Positions 12,870 to 24,114 of a stretch of 64,000 nt of DNA are shown here, in pieces. Below the pieces are notes generated by a model, which did no database searches, was not told the DNA's origin, and was given only the letters and a program-made list of their open reading frames with translations. Source of the stretch: Symmetrospora coprosmae (Eukaryota > Basidiomycota > Cystobasidiomycetes > Symmetrosporaceae); the NCBI GenBank assembly GCA_008802785.1, contig VUYT01000010.1, forward strand, positions 372,001 to 436,000. The letters are read 5' to 3'. The stretch's first letter is position 1; the number at the start of each line of letters is the position of its first letter. The position numbers and the translations under genes were made by a program.

Positions 12870-13453
12870 CCCGTGAACATGATGTCCACGAGCTCGAGAC
12901 GTCGACGACGAACAGTAATGCCAGACCGGACGCGTCAAGGCCAAGACTTCTACGTTTGCTTACACAGGCGGAGTCCACAAATGATGTGTGGGATGGCAAC
13001 AGCGACTATTGCCGAAACAAGACTGGTGTCGCGGCGGACAGCGCCACACGGTGGAGCCTGACATGTCTTTCGAGGGGTACCGTACAGCGTACATGCAGTC
13101 ACGGCTGCGGCTCCACCTGACGCGCGAGATCTGCATTGTCAACAGCGAAGAGGCTCACCTGGCTGAAATATACCATTGCGGGCGTGTCAGCGCTGGGGAT
13201 GGTCTGAGATGCGACCGGAGCATGCGGAGACGACCAGTCGAAGAGGGGCTCGGTGTGTGCGCCTCAAGGCGCCTTTGAGTATGCGCTCCTGAGCAAGCGT
13301 CTCTGTGCTCGTGTTAGGCCTCTGTAATGCAATCTTTCCTCCATCCAGTGCTGTCCCCGAGAAGAGGTCGCTCTCGAGCTGCAGCCCACCTGTAGTGGCC
13401 TTGCCCTGCTCTCAACTCCGTCCCGACCCGCGACACCGCGGCGCAGCATCTAT
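12870..13453. other. Divergent promoter region
   Basis: Separates the minus-strand RING gene from the plus-strand Zn2Cys6 gene, so it should hold both promoters. I see no coding sequence or clear motif in it. Confidence 0.5.
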
Positions 13454-15215
13454 ATGCACGGGTACAACAACGCCAGCAACGCTGTGGGCTTTGCCGTCAG
13501 CAGCAGCCGGCACACATCGCCCGAGCCAGCTCTCAAGGACGATGGCGGCAATGCTGCGAAGGACAGCGCCGATGGAGTCAGCAGCAGCAGCATAGCAGCC
13601 TGCGGCACCTCGGCCTTTCCGGACCTGTGGTCGAGCATGGCAGCCGGGAGCAGCCATAGCCATGCCCGCAATGCGAGCGGAGGAGGTGGATACGGACAGC
13701 ACCAGCAGGGAAGCCACAGTCGCACACACAGTCACGCCCAACACCGGGTGGGCAGCCCATTTGGCGGCGGCGCAGGAGGAGCCGCTGCAGGACCCCGAGG
13801 AGGCTCCCCGAACCAGCATCATCATCACCACCAGCAACAGCAGCAGACACACATGCAGAGTGGCAACGGCAACAGCGGAGGGACATCGTCGAGCACGTCC
13901 ACCGGCAGCTCCATGTACGCCGGTCTCATGGCAGGAGCCTCGCCACCGACCGCTGGACAGCACGCTGGCAAGTCTCCCTTCCAGCCCAACTTTATGCATC
14001 AGCTCGCTGCGAGCTCTGGCAGCGGTGCTGGAGGAGGCGGAGGCGGCGGTGAAGGTGGGAGCAGTCCCGGGATTCGCTCAGGGCTGTCCTACCCTTCGCC
14101 GGGGACCGCCTACCCCGGCTTCTACCACTCGAACCACCCGCTCATGATGGCCGCGGGGATGGATCAGCAGCAGCACCAGCAGCACATGGGCGAAGCGGCT
14201 GCGTATGGCCGTGTCAAGGCCGAGAACGGGCTGGAAGGGAGTCTGCCCATCGTCGACGACGACGACGACGACCTGGCCGTCGACGGTGGAGGCGGCGACG
14301 AGGACGAGGACGACGATGAGGATCTCGACGGTGGTAGCAACCAAGACGACGAAGATGACGACGATGAGAACGGGGACGGCGAGGACGGCGGATCCTCCTT
14401 TGGGGAAGCCGACGGAGGGACTCGGAAGCGCAGGAAAGCCGGGAACAGCAAAGCACAAGCTGGGAGCAACAAGCGCGCGAAACCTCAGCTGCAGCGGACA
14501 CAGTCTGGCCGGCAGGAAGCCTCGCCTGCTCCAGCAAAGAAGGTCAACAAAGCAAAGGGCAAGCCAGCTCCGACTGCCCCCGCCCCGGATGTCAGAGACG
14601 ACAGCACGGAGGCCGATGCAAAGTCCAAGACTACGCGAGGCAGCAAGGCCTGCACCGTATGCCGGTAAGTTGTGCCTCGACAGTATTTAGCATGCCAGAG
14701 CTCTGTGGGATAAGCCTTCGCTGAAACCCCTTGCATGCGCGCTCAGCCGGCTCAAGATGAAGTGCGAACCAACTGGAAACGACGCCGACACAAAGTGCAA
14801 GCGATGCAAGCATGGCAATCACGAGTGCATCTTTGAGGAGTCGCAGCGAGGCAGGCGGAAGAACCACAAGGCAGACGCCATGGCCAAGTCCATCAAGAAT
14901 ATGGAGAGCACCCTCGAGACGGTCCTCAAGACGATTGCAGCGGGTAACGCGAACCTCATTGCCGGCATGACGGTTGGCAGCGATGGGCACCTCGTCCCAG
15001 GCGCTGCCGAGATGCTCTCGCAGCTAGGACAGCAGCAGCACCAATTGCCGATGACAAACCAATCACCCTCGCAGATGCCCCTCATATCGCCCGCCCTGCA
15101 TGCAGGCCAGAGCTATGGGCTGCTTGGGTCCGACCACCACGACCGGAGATCGTCAATGAGCGTACCAACATTACAGCAGTTTGCGTCTGAAAGCCCGGTC
15201 GATCCGATTCAACAC

Positions 15216-15269
<54 letters not shown>

Positions 15270-17878
15270 CAACAACAACAGCAACAAATACAACAACCAT
15301 CAGCGCCGTCCTTCTCAGGCGACCTCAACTTTTCCACCTCCCCCAGCTCGGACACGCTCGGAAAGGCGAGCTCATCTGCCCCTCCAATCCCGCGCCAGAC
15401 AATCACAATCAAGGGTGAGGACAACCCGACGAACAGCTCGCCGGCAATGCGTCTGCATACGCTTCCCGAGCCAGAGAACACCTGGGCGCCACTAGGCTTG
15501 CTTGCAGAGGCATCCCTCGAGAACAACCAGTACCAAGCGCGGCGCAACACCGCCGTCGATGCCGGCAACCTCTCGAACAGGGCCGAAAGCGCGTATGGTG
15601 GGACGGGAGGGTCACCGCACGTGGGGGACCGGGAGGAAGACAAGAAGCTCGGCCTCTCGAACGACCAGTACTTCCAGCCCGGGCCGTTCAACATCCTGCC
15701 TCTGCGGCAGCTGATGATTGACAAGAATCTCCCCTCGCCGCTCTTGACGGACAAGATCATCAGCATCGAAGAGGCCGTGCACCTGTTCAACATCTACCAC
15801 CAGCACTGCTCGATACACACGGGCCACTTCTTGCTCGAGGACTGGCACACGCCCATGAACGTCAGCTCGCGCTCGACGTTCCTCTTCACGACAATCTGCG
15901 CCGTGGCGAGCAAGTTCCACGAGACGCGGCCGGAGCTGTACGGCCTGTGCATGCCCTACGCGCGCAAGCTGGCCAGCGAGATGATCGACAAGGGGTACAA
16001 GTCGGTCGAGATCGTCCAGGCGTACATGCTGCTCTCGCTGTACAACACGCCAAGCGAGCGCTTCGAAGACGACCGCACGTGGACATACTCCGGCCTCGCG
16101 GTGCGCATGGCCGTCGAGCTCGCCTTGTGGCGGAACCCGTCGGCAGCGCCAGACATGGACGAAGAGAATTTGTCCAACTTCAATATGGAGGTGTCAAATA
16201 GGCAGCGGACATGGGTGTACTGCTGGGTCGTCGACGTAAGCGGCCTTTCTGAGTGTACCAGGCTCGATGGCCTCCGCACCTGCTGATCGCTTATAACGCT
16301 CCACCCAGCACTCAAGCTCGACGCAAACAGGGCGGCCGCCGACGCTCAAGATTGGCGAATTCGAACGTAACATCAAAAAGTACGCAGTCAGCCCGACATG
16401 CCGGCCAGCAGATGCTGGGGTAGCGGCCAGTAAGTCTCGCCATGAACTTGCTCCCGACTGTTCAGCCACTGACATGCGGAGACGTCTGGACAGTCTTGGC
16501 TCTGTATTGCGTCAGTTCCAGTTTCCAGGATCTCACGGAACTCTCCTGCTTCCGGCATAATGAAACACGAGACAAAGCTGGCCTGCTCATGGACTTGTAA
16601 GTGAGGATTCTGCGAACATGCCGTTACAGCTAAGCTGAGATGCAATGCACTTCGCTAGCGGGATTGTCACGAAAGCTTTGAGCATGTCACTCACATCCTG
16701 GGACGAGGAGTGGACGCGTGAGTGGAACATCTGGGCGCATTGCCGCGTCGTTGTGGCTCATAGGTTTGTCTTTCGCACTCCGCTCAATCAGACGCGGCTG
16801 ATCTGCTCGAGGTAGAGCCCTCTGACCGAGGTGCAACCTACCGAAACGTGATGAAGAGCTTCTACCTCCACTGGCATCGCCTGCTAGGCTTCTCCTACGT
16901 CCTCCAGCAAGTGCTTGCGACAAACCCGACGACCTTGGCATTGATGCCCTTCTTTCTACCATGCTACGAGAGCGCGACAAAGCTGGTGCAGCTCGCTCGA
17001 GAGGAGCTGCAACCGAAAGGGTTCCTCCGCTACGCCCAGGACCTGGTCTTCATCTACATCTCGTATGCGGCCGTCTTCCTTCTCAAGCTGCTCCGCCCGG
17101 AACTCGTGGACTGCACCGATTCTGCCGAGATTCTCCGGCAGGCCGAGATGGCCGTTAAATGCTTGGAGGAGGTCAGCGTCGATGCAACGCACACGCCCGC
17201 GCTGTACGCTGGGTTCCTCCGGGTCCTGCTCCGGTCAAAGCAGGGCAAGGACAGCGGCCAGGACTCTGGCGGCAAGGGCGGAGAGGGTGGCAACATCACG
17301 CTCGATCTCGACCTGGCCAACAAGCTCATGGAGAGCCAGGCGAACGGCCGACAAGGGGACGCGTCCGGTCAGCAGACATCCTTTGCCACGCTGGCGGGCC
17401 CGGCTGCACTGTACGGCGGGCCCGCAGGCGGCACTTCGGCTGACGGGGCCCAGCAGATGGAGCCCTCCGCGAGCATATACCAGCAGTTTATCACCAATGA
17501 GGCCAATCCCACGGGCGTCAATTCGGCCAGTGACGGCAATGCCGCCTTTCCCTCGTCGTCGTGGAATCTTGACCAGCTTGGGCAGTCGGGCTTTTGGGAG
17601 AATCTGTCGATGCGTGAGTGCCGCTGACAATCTGAAAGAGAGGTGGCATGAGGTGCCCCCTTACGTTCGAGCTGATGGCGATCTCTTTGCATCCGTACGT
17701 CCCCGCAGCTGGACTGGGCTCCCCGCCCACTTACGGCCTCTCGGCCGGACACTTCTTCCAGGGCGACCCCTGGCCTTTCTCGATGCCCAATTCTGCAGCC
17801 CCGTCGCGAGCTACGTCCCCGAAGACGTTCCCGAGCTCATTGTCTGGCTTTACCCTGCCAAATATGTCCTCCATCTGA
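13454..17878 (+). CDS. Zn2Cys6 fungal-specific transcription factor
   Basis: Seven exons: 13454-14664, 14747-16235, 16309-16429, 16494-16596, 16659-16717, 16792-17613 and 17709-17878, about 1324 residues. The first intron falls inside the zinc cluster; splicing gives CTVCRRLKMKCE, then CKRCKHGNHECIF, the canonical six cysteines. Before it is a long Gly/Ser/His-rich and acidic region (poly-D/E at about 14256-14400); after it comes a 24-Gln tract. The fungal-specific regulatory domain follows: EEAVHLFNIYHQHC, FLFTTICAVASKF, the VEIVQAYMLLSLY segment, then YRNVMKSFYLHWHRLLGFSY. The zinc cluster style with its HECIF ending resembles PrtT-type regulators, but I assign no target. The exon at 16659-16717 is only 59 nt. 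All junctions keep phase and avoid stops. Confidence 0.9.
15216..15287 (+). repeat. CAG/CAA polyglutamine tract in the Zn2Cys6 gene
   Basis: Twenty-four consecutive Gln codons, mostly a pure CAG run followed by CAA, inside exon 2 of the transcription factor. Pure CAG runs are length-unstable, while the CAA half interrupts the repeat. Confidence 0.95.
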
Positions 17879-18301
17879 GTCGTCGCATGGTGTGTCACTC
17901 TGCTTGCGTGTATCACTCTGTGTAGCAAAACAAGATTAGCTTCGATAGGTGCGGTACACATCAGTGCCATCAATGTTGGGCAATTACCCTCAGGTCGATC
18001 CTGGAGCGTACCCGACCCGTACCTGGCGCGTCTTGTTACGGCAGCGACGGCGGCTCTTGCGTTCGCACCCTGCCGTACCTGCTCTTTCTGGTGTGTGCAA
18101 GCGGCTCACATACATACAAGCGCAAGCGCAACCACAGCCGTGCTCGCATCGCAGCCTGACCCCACTGTAGCTGCCCGCTTCGTGGGCGTCAGTGGACCGG
18201 CGGCGCGTCCTGAGGGGCAGGACACGCTCAAAGAGTCCTGCTGTCAGCAAGGACAGCAGCAGCAGCAACCGGCACACATACAGAAGAGGGATCTGCACTC
18301 C
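17879..18301. other. Spacer between transcription factor and PIK1
   Basis: Holds the 3' end of the Zn2Cys6 gene and the promoter and leader of PIK1. The PIK1 frame is open upstream of its ATG at 18302, but the apparent upstream start at 18095 is GTG, not ATG. No separate gene is supported. Confidence 0.45.
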
Positions 18302-21300
18302 ATGCCCCCTTCGAATGACCTGCTGCTGCGTCTCTTTGAGAGCGAGCAGTTTAATGTCCACCTCGCAGTCACCTAGTGAGCGGAGCTGGGCAGCCTGCAG
18401 TGGACGCAAGCAACAGGCCCAGCCAGACCACTGATCTCTCCCGTATGCGCCCATTCATTCGCCCGCACGACGATGCAGCCTCAAGACGCATGCAGCCTCC
18501 ATCGGTGTCACCTACTACCTCGTAAACAGGCTCGCCCACTTCCCTGAGGAGGAGGTCGAGTTCTACTGGCCGCAGCTGTGGTGAGGGGCATGAGCACGGC
18601 TCATACCGGGGACGCTTATAACAAGAAGGCTCACGTCGCAATCTCTATGTTCCTGATACCTCGAGCCACCTGCTCATTACGCGTCAGAGTGACAGCGGCG
18701 CCCTCGAGGGCTTCATCTCGAAGAAATGCGAGGAATCGGTACACCTGGCCATGCTGGTGCGTCAGAGGAAGCTGCAGCCGACAAGGTCCCGCATTGTGCT
18801 GACTCGCCTTCAACGTCACCCGCCAACAGACCCTATGGCAACTGCAAGCATCCCTGAGCGACCTCGCCTCAACCCCGACAACCCCTCAGTTCGCCACCTG
18901 TCGAAGGGTCTACAACCGTGTGCAGCATATCATCTTCAGCGACCCGCTCTCGCAGACTTCGTCATCTTCTGAAGGCAGTGCCCAGCGGGACAAGATCGGA
19001 TACCGCTTGACGCCCACGGCAGCCGGCCTGGGCGTCCTCGCCGCGGCCATCGCGATGCCTTCCCTGTCGTGGTTCTCCGGCAAGGTCGCCATCGAGGAAG
19101 CGAAGCGGGACAGACCATCAGCTGGAGAGCTGGCCATCTCGTCAAAGTCAGGTTCGCCAGAACTAGGCGGCCTGACGGGCGCAGACGACAACAGCGAGGA
19201 TGAGGCAACCTCATCATCAGCGCCGAACGGCAGAAGCCACAGCATGGACAAGCCTGCTTCGCCCCGGGAGCCGCCTTTGTCACCGCGGCGGTTCAGCTTG
19301 GACCCTCCTAGCTCACCTAGATCACCGGGCAAAGGCTCGCCAAGTCTGTCCTCTTCCTCCTCCTTCAAGGCATCGCGCTCAGCTAAAACAAGCAAGAAGC
19401 AATCGACGCCATCCTACCTTCCGGGAGCTCCTATCCCGCTTGTGACGGAATCACCGAGTCCGTCACCATCCTACCGGCAACCGTCTTCCTTGTCCGGGCG
19501 GCGCAAACACATGCTTGCTCCGCCCGAGGCGAGACGGCTGGCATACTCGCACAGCATGACCGAGCTCTCTTCCCCAACATCAGCAACTTTCACTGCACCC
19601 AGAGATGGCGAAGTGACTGCTGAGAGCTCGCCATCAAATCGCGTCGCTTTCGACACCAATTCCTCACCGTCATCCAGCAACGGCACGCGGCGGAACGATC
19701 CCTACCAATCACCTTCGCTGTCCCTGCCACCGAACGCATCAGTTTCCTTCGCGGCAGCCAGAGCTCAGGAGAGCAAGACTGCTCAACGGCATCGGAACGC
19801 TCGCTCCACTCCCGCTCTGCATCCTTATTCGTCCTCCACCTCCAGCCTGCAACACTCCCAATCGACCTCGGCGCTCATTTCCTCTGTCCCACCGGAGACA
19901 CTTCGCTTGCTGCTACGGTCTTACGCCTGCCGCTCGCAGCTGGATCTGCTTACGCGCCTGCAGGACATCTCGACACGCCTGGTGGTCGTCCCCAAGATAG
20001 CGCGCCTGAGCGCGCTGAGGGCAGAGCTCACCGTCCTGAATCACGGCCTGCCGCGCGGATGCTGTTTGTGCCTGGGATGCTCCGGCAAGGGCGGAGGCGC
20101 GCCCTGGACCGGCGACTCGGCAAAAGCGCTCTCGCGCCAGCTTTCCTTCTTTGCGACATCTGTATTCTCCGCTCCTGCTCACAAGCAGCAGTACCACCCT
20201 CATCACCGGATAGTCCGCATCTCGCCCTCGGAGTCGGTCGTCCTGAATTCAGCGGACCGCGCACCTTTCTTGATTCACGTCGAAGTGCTAGAAGACGATC
20301 TCGATTTTGACCCCACGCGGCGGCAGAATGCAGAGGATATTCGCGCCGTCACGGCAGAGGGGGAAAGCACCTCGTCGTCAAAGAGCAGGACAACAAGCGC
20401 AGAGTTGTACACCAGAGCGAGGAGCCAGGATGACGCTGGTTACGGTGGTCTGGATAGTCCAAACTCGTTCCTCTCGCAGTCTACAACCCATCGGGCACAG
20501 TCTGGCTCGCAATCTGCTCGACATCAATTCAATGGCCTTACCGGCCACGGGGGCCTTGGTGGAGGCGTCAGCGAGATTGGCATGATGGAGAACATGGGAG
20601 ACTTGGACAGCCGCGCCGGACCACCCCAAGACGACGAGGAGGTCGACCTGGTGGAACAGCTCTATGGCGACGTGTCAGTCCAAGAGGCCACCGCTTTCCA
20701 ACCAGCGGAGTTCCATCCTCAAATTCACAACCGGTCTGTGGACGAAGCTGCATGGAAACGGGCGGAAGCTAGGAAATCCTTCCAGCTGGCGTCTCCTGGA
20801 TCGCACGGCGCCTTGTCGCCGGCAGCAGCCTCCCCTGGGCCCGGCTCGGGCGGGACGTCGCCTATGGCACGCTCATCCTCGGGCAACCGGCCCGCGCTCA
20901 CGATCGACGAATATGCTGAGCGCATGCGCATGGCGGCCATCATGCTTGCGCAGCTCAAAGCGTCCCAGCAGTTGCCAATGACCGGCACCGAAGCGGTGAC
21001 TGGTGTCGTTGGCGCGGGCGTAGGCATCGGCGTCAACTTGACCTATGGTGTGGGCTCGGTCGTTGGCTCGGTGGTCGGGGTGGGCATGGACGCGGTTCGA
21101 GCGAGCTTCGGCGGTCCGTCACGCCGGGGGAGCATGCCGTCCTCAGGCACGCAGACGCCTGGGGCGCTCGGCCAGGCATCATCCGGGATACCTACAGCCA
21201 TGGACAGCACGACAGCAGCAAGCTCCATACCTGCCGTTCTGCCGACCAGTCCGCCACTGAACGGGAGTGCGGGTCTGCAGGGCCTAGACCAGCAGGCCAG

Positions 21301-22710
21301 GGCAGGCGGGTCCGCCTCCCCCGTCGCCCTGGTGAGCGCGCAGCAGGCTCGTCAGCGGGTCCTCTCGGCCCAAGAAGCCGCCACGATCCGCGAACGCATC
21401 ATGAGCGAGATGATGGCGCTGGAAGAGGAGAGAATGGCGCGTATGCGTGCGTCGTCTCGGGCCAGCAACGGCCGCCGGCTTGACTCTGGCTCGCTCTCAG
21501 CAGCGCAGATGCAGTCCGAAGCGACAGAGGAGGAGTCCATAGTGATGCGCGCCGTCAACAAGGACGACCCGTCCGGCGCTGTATTCCAGGAGTCTTGGCC
21601 GGACAAGAAGAGCAGGATCCGCGCAGCGAGCCCGTACGGTCACCTTGCCAACTGGGACGTCTTTTCGGTGATTGTCAAGACTGGAGCGGATTTGCGCCAG
21701 GAACAGCTTGCTGTGCAGCTCATCAAGGAGTTTGGCCGGATCTGGACAGAGACAAAGTGCCCTCACTGGGTCCGGTAGTGGGTGACACTGCAGAAGCTCG
21801 GTGCTCCAGAGCGTGTCAGGGCTGATACTGGCTCTCTATGCGGCTGTTTGGCTTTGTAGCTTCCGCATTCTCGTGACATCAGAGAGCACCGGCCTCATGG
21901 AGACTATCACCGACGCCGTGTCAGTGCACTCGATCAAGAAGGAAGCCTATGCCAAGATGACGTCTGCGCCGTCCCCAGAGAACGCCGGTGGTGTCATCCC
22001 ATCTTTCAACCTGTACGACCATTTCCTCGAGGCGTTCGGCTCGCCAAACACGCTACAATTCCGGAAAGCGCAGGACGCCTTCATGAAGAGCCTGGCGAGC
22101 TACTCCATCATCAGCTACCTACTCCAGATCAAGGATCGGCACAATGGTAACATCCTGCTCGACAAGCTTGGCCATCTGATGCGTGCGTCAAGACTGGTCT
22201 CAAATCGCACATGCGGGCTTACCGCTAACTTTGACCGTCTGCAGACATCGATTTTGGCTTCATGCTCTCGAACTCGCCCGGCTCCATCGGATTCGAGATG
22301 GCACCGTTCAAGCTGACGCAGGACTACATCGAGATCCTGGGCGGAATGGACAGCCCCAAGTTCGCAGAGTACCGAAGTCTGCTCAAGCAGCAGTTCCGCA
22401 TTGTGCGGCAGCATGCCGAGCGGATCATCACGATGGTCGAGCTCATGCAGACCGATAGCCGGCTTCCGTGCTTTAGCGTGGGAGAGGCGACGAGCCAGCA
22501 GCTTAGGGATCGCTTCCAGCTCGGCCTGCCTGCTGCGCAGGCGGACGAATTCGTGGACAAGCTCGTCATTTCTTCCGCGGGTAGGTGTTTCCGCCAGGTC
22601 ACTTCGGATCACGCACGGTCTGACTGACGTGCTCCATGTTCGGCTTTCCAGGGAGTGCGTTCACTCGCCTATACGATACTTTCCAGCGGCATTCGCAGGG
22701 CGTGTTGTAG
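18302..22710 (+). CDS. PIK1: Phosphatidylinositol 4-kinase, Pik1/PI4K-beta type
   Basis: Seven exons: 18302-18375, 18479-18580, 18666-18756, 18830-21774, 21860-22182, 22245-22580 and 22652-22710, about 1309 residues. It opens with the lipid-kinase-unique helical region (LLLRLFESEQFNVHLAV, then YYLVNRL). A long Ser-rich insert follows. The catalytic part starts with HHRIVRISPSESVVLNS and APFLIHVEVLE, the family's entry motif. It continues with GADLRQEQLAVQLI, RILVTSEST, the catalytic loop KDRHNGNILLD and the activation segment HIDFGFMLSNSPGS. Family knowledge: Pik1 makes PI4P at the Golgi and in the nucleus. Its Golgi role links functionally to ARF1 in this window, though they are 12 kb apart. 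Several splice junctions sit inside invariant motifs, so the map is strong. Followed 278 nt later by NAS2 on the same strand. Confidence 0.95.
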
Positions 22711-22988
22711 TGCCTGGCATCGGGCGGTGGTTGTCTCGTAGATGCGGCGGCTTGTACTCTTGATGGCGCCGATAGAAACAAGCTCGCCGAGCTGAACGCG
22801 TGCGGGGCAGACATGTCCGGGCGGGAAATGATCGTTCGTTCGATGTCTTGTCACTACTGAGCGAGTGGTATGAAGGCTTGTGTCCGTGTCCGTGCATTCC
22901 CCGCGCACACGCCCCGAGCTCGTCAATCTCTAACCGCACACTCGGACCAGCGTGACTTCTGACGTCCACCGGATCATTGGCATCATAG

Positions 22989-23960
22989 ATGTCAGGCATG
23001 GGACGCCCAATGACGGATCACTTTGCGATTCTCAACCCGGAGGAAGCGCGTCTTGCAGCTCTGACGCTCATGAAGGTCAGGTTGCCCGGGCATGGTCCGA
23101 TACCGACAGCAGATCTCGCATGAGCTGCGCGAGGACGGCGATAACAGCGACTGATCCTACTGCTCCGCTCCTCGCTTTCTGAATGCGCAGAAGAAGGACG
23201 AGCTTGAGAAGGAGCTGAGCGAGCTCCATGCGGGACTGCAAGCCATCAACGCCGAGCTGGGCATTTCTCTCATTGACAACGAAGGCTTCCCTAGAGGTGA
23301 CATTGACATCTACTCTGTCCGGACAACAAGAGTGTAAGCTGTACGGTCTCAGGGTTTCGCATGCTCGATAATATCTGACGTCCAGACCGCGTTGCTTGCA
23401 GACGCGTCATCGAACTGCACAACGACCTGAAAAGCATCTCTGAACAGGTGAAAAGCCTACTCGAGGTAGCACTTGCCAGGCAAGAACCATCAAAGCGCCC
23501 AAATCGTAATGAAGAGGAGCTCGCATCAACGCCCTTTGCCCTTGTCAACGGGGTTGCACCGGGGAGTCCGGCTGCATCGGCCGTCAGCAAGCCCTCAACT
23601 CTTCAGCAGGCTGAAGTAGCGCAACTGATACTGCAGTTCTCTTTGACAATGCAGGGTCTCGCCCGTGGAGACAAGCTCGTACGTTTCGGAAGCATCAACT
23701 CGGAAAATCACGAGGGGCTTCGCGCGGTGGCGACGGAGGTTTCCAAGAACGAGAACGTAAGCACGTTCAGCTTGACGCGAGCCAGGATTCCAGGCTGACA
23801 TCTGATATGCACTCTCGCTGCGTGTCTCCAGCGCACCGTTACAATAGCGATTCTCCGGAAGGAAGCGGGCAGTGAAGCGGAGAGGCGAGTCGATCTTGTC
23901 CTGGTCCCAAAGACATGGTCAGGACGTGGTCTGCTGGGCTGCCACATTGTTCCCGTGTAG
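22989..23960 (+). CDS. NAS2: 26S proteasome assembly chaperone Nas2/PSMD9
   Basis: Four exons: 22989-23075, 23191-23333, 23402-23756 and 23832-23960, giving 237 residues, close to the family's usual size. The N-terminus is a helical coiled coil (KKKDELEKELSELHAGLQAI, then RVIELHNDLKSI). The C-terminus is a PDZ domain with PFALVNGVAPGSPA, GDKLVRFG and the hallmark WSGRGLLGCHIVPV ending. Family knowledge: Nas2 (p27) holds base subunit Rpt5 during assembly of the regulatory particle. The first intron has the less common donor GTCAGG. Three in-frame ATGs lie close together (22989, 22998, 23010), so the exact start may shift by a few residues. Sits between PIK1 and RRN7 on the same strand. Confidence 0.93.
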
Positions 23961-24114
23961 CTTTTTCCGTCGCGATCCACGCCCTCTTGTAGCCATGTCC
24001 GACAGATATACTCACAGCTGTCCCTCTGCGCACACACCGGATCTGCGGAGCTGCTCCGTCTGCCTTGACTTCTGACCGCTTAGGTGCCTCTACCGGTAGC
24101 GAGAGAAGCCGGCA

